56,432 nucleotides of DNA, taken from the NCBI GenBank assembly GCA_944385935.1, contig CALWZC010000017.1:1-56432 (forward strand). Direction: 5' to 3'. Of the stretch, positions 26,620 to 33,823 are shown in pieces. The notes under the pieces are model-generated. The model ran no database searches. It was not told the DNA's origin and saw only the letters and a program-made list of their open reading frames with translations. This DNA is from an uncultured Anaerofilum sp. (GTDB taxonomy: Bacteria; Bacillota; Clostridia; Oscillospirales; Ruminococcaceae). The first letter of the stretch is position 1, and each line of letters opens with the position of its first letter. The position numbers and the translations under genes were made by a program.

Positions 26620-26925
26620 ATGGCAATGACCTTTACAAAAGAGAATTTTGAACAAGAAGTTTTGAACAGTGATATTCCAGTTATGGTTGATTTTTGGGCA
26701 TCTTGGTGTGGTCCCTGCCAAATGCTGGGCCCCATTGTAGATGAAATTGCACAAGAGGTAACTGGTGCGAAGGTTGGCAAGGTAAATGTAGACGAACAGC
26801 CTGAACTGGCAGCAAAGTATGGCATTATGACCATTCCCACTGTATTAGTATTTAAAAATGGCGAAATTGCTGCAAACTCTGTAGGTGTAAAACCCAAGGC
26901 TGTTTTGATGGGTCTGTTGAAGTAA
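26620..26925 (+). CDS. trxA: Thioredoxin
   Basis: A 101-residue classical thioredoxin for cytosolic disulfide reduction. The active site WCGPC has C30 and C33, and the family features VMVDFWASWCGPC, KVNVDEQPELAAKYGIMTIPT (with cis-Pro) and VGVKPK are intact. AGGGAG precedes the ATG. It is followed after 22 bases by trxB, giving a self-contained reductase-thioredoxin operon under the inverted-repeat promoter. Confidence 0.97.
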   Translation: MAMTFTKENFEQEVLNSDIPVMVDFWASWCGPCQMLGPIVDEIAQEVTGAKVGKVNVDEQPELAAKYGIMTIPTVLVFKNGEIAANSVGVKPKAVLMGLLK

Positions 26926-26947
26926 AATTGTTCTCAAAGGAGTGCAG

Positions 26948-27862
26948 ATGCAAATGTATGACCTGCTGATTATTGGAGCCGGTACCGCCGGACTTTCTGC
27001 CGCTATTTATGCAGCCCGTGGAGGGCTGTCCACTTTGGTCTTTGAAGGTGCCATGTATGGCGGACAGATTATTGTTTCCCCCACAGTGGAAAATTACCCC
27101 GGTGTTGGCTGTGTGTCCGGTGCCGATTTTGCCAACAGCTTATATGCACAGGCAGAACAGCTAGGGGTACAGTTTGCTTTTGAAACAGTTGTTTCGGTAG
27201 AAGATACCGATGGCAAAAAAATTGTGAAAACCGATTCTGCTGTATACGAAGGGAAAGCAGTTATTTTGGCGACTGGTGCCAAAAATCGCCCCTTGGGTAT
27301 TGCTGGGGAAGAACGCTTTACTGGTAGAGGCATTTCCTATTGTGCCACTTGCGATGGTTCTTTCTTTCAGGGAAAGACAGTTGCTGTTGTAGGCGGTGGA
27401 AATACTGCTTTGGAAGATGCAGAAGTCCTTGCAAAGCTGTGTAATAAAGTATACCTGATTCATCGCCGGAATCAGTTCCGTGGAGAGGCTTCACAGGTGG
27501 AACGGCTGCAAAAGCTGGATAATGTGGAGTTTGTGCTAGAAAGCACTGTTGTAGAGCTACAGGGAGAAACTAGTTTGACTGGCATTGTAGTGGAGAATGT
27601 TTCCAACGGAACCCGTCAATCTTTACAGGTAGATGGTCTTTTTGTAGCTATTGGCCAAGTACCTCAAAATGCAGCTTTTTCTGAATTGGTGGAAACTGAT
27701 TCCCATGGATATATTGTAGCAGGAGAGGACTGCAAGACCAATCGTGCTGGCGTGTATGCCGCGGGAGATGGACGAACCAAAACCGTTCGCCAGTTGGTAA
27801 CCGCTGCGGCAGATGGTGCTGTTGCAGCTTTGGCAGCAGCGGAGTATATTCGAGCAATGTAA
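26948..27862 (+). CDS. trxB: Thioredoxin-disulfide reductase
   Basis: A 304-residue FAD/NAD(P)H enzyme that recycles thioredoxin. The FAD-binding GAGTAGLSAAIYAAR motif (~10-25), the redox pair CATC (C132, C135), the NADPH-binding GGGNTALEDA (~152-161) and the C-terminal FAD contact VYAAGDGR are all present. The length is normal. I chose ATG 26948, five bases after AAAGGAG; ATG 26954 is equally acceptable and a GTG at 26942 overlaps the ribosome site. It is cotranscribed with trxA. Confidence 0.96.
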   Translation: MQMYDLLIIGAGTAGLSAAIYAARGGLSTLVFEGAMYGGQIIVSPTVENYPGVGCVSGADFANSLYAQAEQLGVQFAFETVVSVEDTDGKKIVKTDSAVYEGKAVILATGAKNRPLGIAGEERFTGRGISYCATCDGSFFQGKTVAVVGGGNTALEDAEVLAKLCNKVYLIHRRNQFRGEASQVERLQKLDNVEFVLESTVVELQGETSLTGIVVENVSNGTRQSLQVDGLFVAIGQVPQNAAFSELVETDSHGYIVAGEDCKTNRAGVYAAGDGRTKTVRQLVTAAADGAVAALAAAEYIRAM

Positions 27863-27948
27863 AAAAGGCACACATTGGCGCACCATCCGTAAAGAAGATG
27901 TCCCAAGCGGCGTTGAGTTTATATCAAAATAAATCATTTCTTTCGTTG

Positions 27949-27984
27949 AGCGGTGTAGCCATATCAGTTATGCCGCTTTTTTAT
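27949..27984 (+). terminator. Probable terminator of trxA-trxB
   Basis: AGCGG pairs with CCGCT across a ~20-base loop containing imperfect pairing, followed by TTTTTTA. The stem is short, so the call is moderate. The rest of 27863-28170 holds no gene I can support. Confidence 0.5.
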
Positions 27985-28170
27985 GCTTGCTTCAGGTGTA
28001 GCGTTATCATTTCGTTATGCAGCTCTTTCAAAGTACATAACCCACTAGGACACTTTCAGCCCTGTGCTGCAAAGTATAATAGTGGGCACTGCAGTTCGAT
28101 TTCTAATGATCTTTTTCTTGTTCGATAAATCAGGTGATTAGCTTGCTCACAGAATCAGGTTTTTACGGTT

Positions 28171-28473
28171 TTACAAATTATAGCTCGAGTGTATGATAAT
28201 TTCTTTTCCATTTTCTTTCGCATATTGTATTTCTTCTCTTACTGAATTTCCTATATACCCTTGAATATCCACGACATAAATCCCATCAGAAATATCTATT
28301 TTTTTGTAATGTGCCTTTTTCAGAGCATCCAAATCAAGAGAAGTCAGTTTCTTCTTTTCAAAATTATACACACATTGCAAAACATTATAACCATGTTTTG
28401 TCTCTAATTTAAACGCTATTGCATGCATTTCTTTCTCATATTTCATACTACCGCATATTGTAATAGTTTTCAT
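28171..28473 (-). CDS. Nucleoside 2-deoxyribosyltransferase-like Rossmann protein
   Basis: A 100-residue protein starting MKTITICGSMKYEKEM and ending with a DISDGIYVVDIQGYIGNSVREEIQYA segment followed by GKEIIIHS. The CGS loop and the G-(Y)-I-G-x-S-x-x-E-(I)-x-YA motif are characteristic of nucleoside 2-deoxyribosyltransferase-like and phage-type nucleotide-binding domains, where the Glu is catalytic. The start at 28473 is preceded by AGGTGA. The gene is visibly AT-richer than its neighbours and lies in a patch with no conserved context, suggesting recent acquisition. The actual ligand is unknown. Confidence 0.7.
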   Translation of the reverse strand: MKTITICGSMKYEKEMHAIAFKLETKHGYNVLQCVYNFEKKKLTSLDLDALKKAHYKKIDISDGIYVVDIQGYIGNSVREEIQYAKENGKEIIIHSSYNL

Positions 28474-28515
28474 AATATTCACCTGTCTGAATTCCAGTTT
28501 ATCGTTTTGACACAA

Positions 28516-28741
28516 GACAATTATAGTATGAATCTATGAAAAATTCTACTGCGCAGGTAGGAAGAAAGAGGCATGAGCGACGCATACCGCTTTCAGAGCG
28601 TGATTATGCGTAAATGATGTCGTATCGGCAAGTCGCAATACTAGCCAAAGGGACAAGCTACTTCCTTATGTAGCCCCTCCCTTCCATTGTCTTTGTGACA
28701 GGGGAGGGTGTGCCTTTGGGTTTTTCTTCGTTATCTTTGGT
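28516..28741. repeat. Non-coding accessory segment with a CCCTCCC/GGGAGGG hairpin
   Basis: No ORF is supported in this stretch. It contains CCCCTCCCTTCC..(28674 region) facing GGGGAGGG (28702 region) around GTC-TTT-GTGAC, a hairpin type often found scattered between genes in gut Clostridia. Function unknown. Confidence 0.4.
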
Positions 28742-28828
28742 TTATCGTTTGGAAGCTAAAATACAGGCATAGAGCAACAATGCAGAACCAATTGCTAGAA
28801 CAATTAAGACAATCAATAGAGCATGCAT
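28742..28828 (-). CDS. 28-residue single-helix membrane protein
   Basis: An ATG at 28828 with GAGGGGAG about ten bases upstream opens 28 codons encoding MHALLIVLIVLAIGSALLLY followed by ACILASKR, then TAA. Nearly the whole peptide is one membrane helix with a short cationic tail, the layout of bacterial small membrane proteins. It is too short for most gene finders. It shares the AT-rich patch with the 28171 gene and is divergent from the DJ-1 gene. The good ribosome site and non-random hydrophobicity support it; no homolog is recognised. Confidence 0.6.
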   Translation of the reverse strand: MHALLIVLIVLAIGSALLLYACILASKR

Positions 28829-28997
28829 TCGTCATTCTCCCCTCTTAAAAAAATACGAGGCAACATGAGTACATTCTATTCTCATTGCATCAAAAAAATT
28901 CGTCTTTTTAGGGAGAAGAAAAAGCCTTGTAAAAATTTTGATTGGAAAACAAGAGAAGTCTATTTGTTTAAAAATGAAGTAGAAAGAAGGAATAACT

Positions 28998-29543
28998 ATG
29001 GCAAAAATTTGTGTGTTTTTAGCACCAGGATTTGAGGAGTGCGAAGCCTTGATAGTGGTGGATGTGCTCCGCCGAGGCGGGGTAGAGGTAGTCACTGCTT
29101 CTATTGCAGAAGGCTTACAAGTGACAAGTTCTCATCAAGTAACCGTGCAGGCAGATTCCATGGCAAACCAACTGAATATGGAAGAATTTGATGGGCTATT
29201 TTTACCGGGAGGAATGCCAGGAATGGTCAATCTTTCGGAAAATGCTGTTGTCCAGCAAACCATACAGCAATTTGCAGAACAGGGAAAAATTTTGGCGGCT
29301 ATTTGCGCCTCTCCCACAATTTTTGCTTCTATGGGACTTTTGGAAGGCAAGCAAGCCACCTGCCATCCCGGTTTTGAGCATAAACTGACCGGAGCACAGT
29401 TATTGCGACAAGAGTTTGTGCAACAAGGAAATATCCTCACTGGCAGAGCCATGGGAACAACCCTTCCTTTTGGATTGCATTTGTTGGAAATGCTACAAGG
29501 TACCGAAGCTGTGGAAAAGGTTCGCAGCGGCATTTGCTATTAA
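28998..29543 (+). CDS. DJ-1/PfpI family protein
   Basis: A 181-residue protein of the DJ-1/ThiJ/PfpI class, cytosolic. It has the conserved Glu in APGFEECEALIVVDVLRRGG (~E15), the GGMPG loop (~72-76) and the nucleophile elbow AAICASP with the reactive Cys near 103. The length is typical of YajL/DJ-1-like members. Proposed family activities include glyoxal detoxification, chaperone and protein-repair roles; which applies here is unknown. AGAAGG precedes the ATG and a terminator follows. Confidence 0.93.
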   Translation: MAKICVFLAPGFEECEALIVVDVLRRGGVEVVTASIAEGLQVTSSHQVTVQADSMANQLNMEEFDGLFLPGGMPGMVNLSENAVVQQTIQQFAEQGKILAAICASPTIFASMGLLEGKQATCHPGFEHKLTGAQLLRQEFVQQGNILTGRAMGTTLPFGLHLLEMLQGTEAVEKVRSGICY

Positions 29544-29556
29544 AATAATATTGGAG

Positions 29557-29601
29557 AAAAGCCACCTTTGCACTTTGTTGGCGCAAGGGTGGCTTTTTGT
29601 T
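29557..29601 (+). terminator. Terminator of the DJ-1/PfpI gene
   Basis: AAAAGCCACCTTTGC pairs with GCAAGGGTGGCTTTTT around a ~10-base loop shortly after the stop. Confidence 0.9.
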
Positions 29602-29650
29602 GTAAATTTGGGAACTATTTGGTAAGGCAAATATATTGAAAGAACACAGT

Positions 29651-30568
29651 TTATAAATGACAATACTCCTGTGCTAGGTTCGCGGCTAGTTTGGCATTTT
29701 TGTATAGTATCTGCAAATTGGCAGATACCGTTTCTCCATTTGTATGTTGTGATAGATATTCCATAAGATAGGGGACAAGGTGGTTTCCATGGATTTGATG
29801 TTGCTGGGCACTTTCCAGCCCATCAGCAATTTGCTTGCAAATAAAATCAAAATCCATAGCATATCCATCAGCAATGGGAGAGGTAAGGACAACCCCTCCT
29901 TGTAACCCAATATCCCATTTTGCTTTTATAATTTGGGCGGCTTCCCATAAATGGGATACAGAATAATCCACTTCCAAGCCGCTGTTCTGGCAGAAAAAAG
30001 CAGGGAACATTTTGCTATGAATGCCCACAACAGGAATTCCCATTGTTTCCAAATATTCCAAAGTAGGATTGCTATTTGCAACCAGCTTTACTCCCGAACA
30101 GACCACCGCCACAGGGGTTCGCGTTAACTCTTGCAAATCAGCAGAAATGTCCAACCGGTTTTGTGCAGTGATTCCCACCCCACCAATTCCATCTGTGACC
30201 AAAATCCGTATGCCAGCAAGGCTTGCCAAAATCATGCCAGATGCAACCTTAGTGGTACCCGTTTCCCTGCAAGCTACGGCGATGGGAATATCCTTTCGGC
30301 TGATACGCATTCTCTCTTTTCTGCTGCAAAGATTCTCCAGTTGCTGCAAAGTAAGCCCTACCATTAAAATGCCTTGAAGGACAGCAGTAAAAGCAGGGAT
30401 AGCACCTGCATCTTCTATGATTTTTTGCACTTTTTTGGCAAATTCAAAATTTTGGGGCCATGTTATACCACAAAATAAACTATCTGTTGTTAGTGCAACC
30501 ACAGGTTTTCCTTCTCGTACTGCGGTCTCAATTTCTGGCTGAATATACAAATAATCCTTTAAATTCAT
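29651..30568 (-). CDS. PsuG-family protein (pseudouridine-5'-phosphate glycosidase-like) with altered active site
   Basis: The 305 residues align end to end with PsuG, which splits pseudouridine 5'-phosphate into uracil and ribose 5-phosphate. Conserved parts include GIGGV, DISADLQELTRTPV, the Schiff-base Lys in VVCSGVK, TLEYLETMGIPV, FPAFFCQNSG and the C-terminal Asn in YKNAKLAANLA. Two active-site positions differ: the Glu of the ALESTI motif (E31 in E. coli, from memory) is Thr27 in VVALTTD, and the Lys of KVSRRD (K93) is Arg88. The nearby SHG motif is also changed (LFCG). No pseudouridine kinase lies nearby. It may be a PsuG relative with another substrate, or an impaired copy. GAGGGGG precedes the ATG. 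Confidence 0.85.
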   Translation of the reverse strand: MNLKDYLYIQPEIETAVREGKPVVALTTDSLFCGITWPQNFEFAKKVQKIIEDAGAIPAFTAVLQGILMVGLTLQQLENLCSRKERMRISRKDIPIAVACRETGTTKVASGMILASLAGIRILVTDGIGGVGITAQNRLDISADLQELTRTPVAVVCSGVKLVANSNPTLEYLETMGIPVVGIHSKMFPAFFCQNSGLEVDYSVSHLWEAAQIIKAKWDIGLQGGVVLTSPIADGYAMDFDFICKQIADGLESAQQHQIHGNHLVPYLMEYLSQHTNGETVSANLQILYKNAKLAANLAQEYCHL

Positions 30569-30721
30569 ACAGAAAAGCCCCCTCTAAGAACCCTTTTGCC
30601 GTTTTATAGCAGAATTGGCTCCATTTTACAAAAAAAATAGAAAAAAAACAAGTGGAACCTGTGTATAAATGGAAACAAAATTCGGCAGACTAAGGGTAAA
30701 ACAAAAAAGAGGAGAGAGGCT

Positions 30722-31498
30722 ATGAACAAGCATTCCAACCCCGTCATAAACTTTTTGCGTGGCAAAGGCTTCTATCTCATATTGGCGGTTTGCATTGTTA
30801 CAGCAGCGGGATGTAGCTTTGTTGCAATTCGCAATATGATGAACGAACTAAACCAAGAGGCTGGCTCCTCGCCAGAAACAGGAGGAAACACATGGAATTT
30901 GCAACCTACCACCCCCGATTTGCCCGAAGCAGCGGTAGACAACAAGGCAAGCAGCGTGCCCAAGCCTTCTCCGTCTTCCAAGCCTGTAGAGTCGGCAGCA
31001 CCATCCTCCGCTGGTTCGTCCTCGGTAGCATCCTCGCAGCCGGACTCTACCGTTTCAGCCGAGCCGCAAGAGCCTGTAGATGCGCCCGTACCATCCTTTG
31101 CACAGCCGGTTTCTGGACAGATTTTATACGGTTTCAGCGGAGATGAATTGGTATTCAACGAAACTTTGGGAGATTGGCGCACCCATAATGGAACAGACAT
31201 TGCTGCAAAAACCGGCGAAGAAGTAAAAAATGCTATGGCAGGAACTGTGACCAAAGCAGCCGAGGAAGGCACTTGGGGCGGCGTGGTAGAGGTTAACTGT
31301 GGAGATGTTACTCTGCGCTATGCTGGATTGGCACTTCCCTTGCAGGTAAAAGAGGGAGATGCAGTAGCTGTGGGACAACTGTTAGGCAAAATCAGCGAAG
31401 TTCCTTGTGAGAATGGTTTAGAAGCCCATCTGCATTTAGAAGCAACAAAAGATGGTGCCTATGTAGACCCTGCACAATGGTTGCAGCAAAACGGTTAA
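30722..31498 (+). CDS. SpoIIQ-like membrane-anchored M23 peptidase-domain protein
   Basis: A 258-residue protein with a short cytosolic tail, one membrane helix (~18-38), a Ser/Pro-rich linker (~50-125) and a C-terminal LytM/M23 domain (~130-255). The zinc motif looks intact: WRTHNGTD (H and D) and HLHLE. This matches the clostridial SpoIIQ layout, in which the forespore membrane protein pairs with SpoIIIAH across the engulfing membranes; clostridial SpoIIQ usually keeps the zinc site that Bacillus lost. AAGAGGAGAG precedes the ATG. A GTATA element at 30663 with GG 16 bases later loosely resembles a forespore promoter. A vegetative M23 endopeptidase is the alternative. Confidence 0.8.
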   Translation: MNKHSNPVINFLRGKGFYLILAVCIVTAAGCSFVAIRNMMNELNQEAGSSPETGGNTWNLQPTTPDLPEAAVDNKASSVPKPSPSSKPVESAAPSSAGSSSVASSQPDSTVSAEPQEPVDAPVPSFAQPVSGQILYGFSGDELVFNETLGDWRTHNGTDIAAKTGEEVKNAMAGTVTKAAEEGTWGGVVEVNCGDVTLRYAGLALPLQVKEGDAVAVGQLLGKISEVPCENGLEAHLHLEATKDGAYVDPAQWLQQNG

Positions 31499-31508
31499 TT
31501 TCTCTTTC

Positions 31509-31554
31509 AAAAACAGTCCTTTTTCACCAATCTGGTGCAAAGGGGCTGTTTTTC
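31509..31554 (+). terminator. Terminator of the SpoIIQ-like gene
   Basis: AAAACAGTCC..CACCA pairs imperfectly with TGGTG..GGGGCTGTTTTT shortly after the stop. Confidence 0.75.
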
Positions 31555-31688
31555 ATTTTCTGGTGGGAGTATCATTGTTTGAACTGCCAGAGTTGAATCT
31601 ATACTAAGAATATGATATGCTTATACGATAGTAAAATGGAAATTTTATGGTTTTATGAAATGGTAAAATAAAAGCGAGGCATGAAAGT

Positions 31689-32255
31689 ATGGGAAAATTT
31701 AATTTTATCCAGACAGAATTACAAGGCGTTTTCATCATAGAACCCACAGTATTTGGGGATGAACGTGGTTACTTTATGGAAACCTATCAAAAAGAAGAAT
31801 TTGCTGCCGCTGGCATTGATTGCAACTTTGTGCAGGATAACCAGAGCAAAAGTTCAAGGGGAGTGCTGCGGGGATTGCACTTTCAAAAGGAGAACACCCA
31901 AGGCAAATTGGTTCGAGTGGTAAAAGGAGAGGTATTTGATGTGGCGGTGGATTGTCGGCCCCATAGCAAAACCTTTGGAAAATGGACAGGTGTTATTCTG
32001 TCAGAGGAAAATAAACGGCAATTTTATGTGCCCGAAGGCTTTGCCCATGGTTTTTTGGTGTTGAGCGATGAGGCAGAATTTACCTACAAATGTACAGATT
32101 ATTATACTCCATCGGCAGAAGGTGGCATCCCCTATAATGACCCCACTATCTCTATTCAGTGGCCTGATTGTGGTTGTGCCTATAAACTGAGCCCAAAGGA
32201 CAAAGAGCATATCCCCTTTGCTCAGCAAGATTTTGCATTTTTTGAAAGGTGGTAA
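31689..32255 (+). CDS. rfbC: dTDP-4-dehydrorhamnose 3,5-epimerase
   Basis: RfbC/RmlC converts dTDP-4-keto-6-deoxyglucose to the L-lyxo epimer during dTDP-L-rhamnose synthesis. The 188-residue cupin has the classic DERGYFMETY start, QDNQSKSSRGVLRGLHFQ with the catalytic His, GEVFDVAVD with the catalytic Asp, and FYVPEGFAHGFLVLSDEAEFTYKCTDYY. The other rhamnose genes (rfbA, B, D) are not in the window. It is the first gene of the glycan export operon and ends 6 bases before the exporter permease. Confidence 0.95.
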   Translation: MGKFNFIQTELQGVFIIEPTVFGDERGYFMETYQKEEFAAAGIDCNFVQDNQSKSSRGVLRGLHFQKENTQGKLVRVVKGEVFDVAVDCRPHSKTFGKWTGVILSEENKRQFYVPEGFAHGFLVLSDEAEFTYKCTDYYTPSAEGGIPYNDPTISIQWPDCGCAYKLSPKDKEHIPFAQQDFAFFERW

Positions 32256-32261
32256 ACATAA

Positions 32262-33071
32262 GTGAAATTATTCAAGGCCTATTGCCAAGACTTTTTTCGA
32301 TATCGCTACCTGTTATACAATTTGGTAGGTCGAGATTTTAAATTGAAATATCGCCGCAGTGTTTTGGGTGTAATTTGGAGTGTACTAAATCCCCTTTTGA
32401 TGAACGTGGTAATGGTGATTGTATTCTCCACCATCATGGATATGCGCAGTGCAGGAATTAAGAATTTTTCTGTATATCTTATTATCGGACAACTTTTGTT
32501 TAGCTTTTTCAACGAGGCTACCTCGGTAGCTATGGGCAGCGTACTTTCTTCTGCTCCTTTGTTGAGAAAAGTATACATTCCAAAATATATTTTCCCACTG
32601 GAAAAGGTAACCTTTAGTTTAGTAAACTGTTTGTTCAGTTTTATTGCCTTAATTATTGTAATGGTGGTTACTCGTGCGCCTTTGCATCTCACTGTGATTT
32701 TGGCACTGTATCCCTTGATGACCTTGTTTGTATTTAGTTTGGGAATTGGTCTAATTTTGGCAACACTGGCAGTGTTTTTCCGTGATATTATGCATTTGTG
32801 GAATGTATTTACCACAGCACTGATGTACTTTTCTGCTATCTTCTACGACCCTATGGGTTTGCAAACCAGCCCATCTGTGCTATTTTTGCAAAAGTTTATT
32901 AGCTTTAATCCAGTGTACTGGTATATCACAGCTTTTCGTGGAGTAGTGCTGGATGGCAGATTACTAACCAGTGCAGAAATTTTGGTGTGTGGCATTTGTG
33001 GTATAGTTGCTTTGATTGTAGGCTTGCTGGTATTCCGTAAATATCAGGACAAGTTTGTACTGCACATGTAA
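32262..33071 (+). CDS. ABC-2 type polysaccharide export permease (Wzm/TagG/RgpC type)
   Basis: The 269-residue membrane protein has about six helices and the typical opening YLLYNLVGRDFKLKYRRSVLGVIWSVLNPLLM. It forms the channel that moves lipid-linked glycan across the membrane. The start is a GTG at 32262 supported by AAGGTGG. It overlaps the operon tightly: 6 bases after rfbC and 13 bases before the ATPase start. The cargo is probably a rhamnose-containing wall glycan or teichoic-acid-like polymer, judged from neighbours. Confidence 0.92.
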   Translation: MKLFKAYCQDFFRYRYLLYNLVGRDFKLKYRRSVLGVIWSVLNPLLMNVVMVIVFSTIMDMRSAGIKNFSVYLIIGQLLFSFFNEATSVAMGSVLSSAPLLRKVYIPKYIFPLEKVTFSLVNCLFSFIALIIVMVVTRAPLHLTVILALYPLMTLFVFSLGIGLILATLAVFFRDIMHLWNVFTTALMYFSAIFYDPMGLQTSPSVLFLQKFISFNPVYWYITAFRGVVLDGRLLTSAEILVCGICGIVALIVGLLVFRKYQDKFVLHM

Positions 33072-33084
33072 GGAGGAAATTCCT

Positions 33085-33819
33085 ATGAACATGATTGAAA
33101 TTGAAAATGTGTCCATGCGCTTCAATCTTGCACGGGAGAAAAGCGAAAGCCTAAAAGAGTACTTTTTGCAGATGGTACAAGGAAAACTGCACTTTGACGA
33201 GTTTTATGCCCTGCGCAATGTGACTTTTAATGTGGAAAAAGGGGATTTTTTTGGATTGATTGGATTAAATGGTTCAGGAAAATCCACTTTGTTGAAGGTG
33301 ATTTCTGGTGTGTACAAGCCCACAGAGGGAACCACTCGTGTGAAAGGAACCATTGCACCTCTAATTGAATTGGGGGCAGGCTTTGACATGGATTTGACTG
33401 CCAGAGAAAATATCTACCTCAATGGAACGGTTTTGGGTTTAACTCCTAAGTATATCCAAGAAAAGTTTGATGAGATAGTGGAGTTTAGCGAACTAAAAGA
33501 TTTTTTGGATGTGCCACTGAAAAACTATTCCTCCGGTATGATTGCTCGTATTGGCTTTGCCATCGCTACCATTACCCAGCCAGATGTATTAATTGCAGAT
33601 GAAATTTTGTCTGTAGGTGACTTTTTGTTTCAAGAAAAATGTGAGAAACGAATGCAGCACCTGCGAGAAAATGGAACTACCATGATTTTGGTAAGCCATT
33701 CTATCCAGCAAATTGAGCGAAATTGCAATAAGGTTGCATGGCTGGAAAAAGGGCGTTTGAAAATGGTTGGAGATACAAAAACCGTCTGTGATGCCTATAA
33801 ACAGATTCATCAGGAGTGA
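33085..33819 (+). CDS. ABC polysaccharide export ATPase (Wzt/TagH/RgpD type)
   Basis: The 244-residue ATPase powers the exporter above. Walker A is GLNGSGKST, the ABC signature is NYSSGMIARIGFA, Walker B is VLIADEILSVGD and the switch His is in SHSIQQI. The KEYFLQMVQGK insert before strand 1 is typical of glycan-export ATPases. It stops after the core and lacks the C-terminal glycan-binding domain of O9a-type Wzt, so it does not read a chain-terminal cap. The start at 33085 follows AAGGAGG; an upstream in-frame ATG at 33055 lies inside the permease. Confidence 0.93.
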   Translation: MNMIEIENVSMRFNLAREKSESLKEYFLQMVQGKLHFDEFYALRNVTFNVEKGDFFGLIGLNGSGKSTLLKVISGVYKPTEGTTRVKGTIAPLIELGAGFDMDLTARENIYLNGTVLGLTPKYIQEKFDEIVEFSELKDFLDVPLKNYSSGMIARIGFAIATITQPDVLIADEILSVGDFLFQEKCEKRMQHLRENGTTMILVSHSIQQIERNCNKVAWLEKGRLKMVGDTKTVCDAYKQIHQE

Positions 33820-33823
33820 GAAC

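Noticed and set aside
27898-28128. 76-codon frame between trxB and the deoxyribosyltransferase-like gene
   Set aside because: No ribosome site and it crosses the presumed trxB terminator. Other frames here are broken by stops.
30663-30693. Forespore (sigma-F/G) promoter before the SpoIIQ-like gene
   Set aside because: GTATA and a GG 16 bases later are present, but the rest of the -10 consensus is poor.
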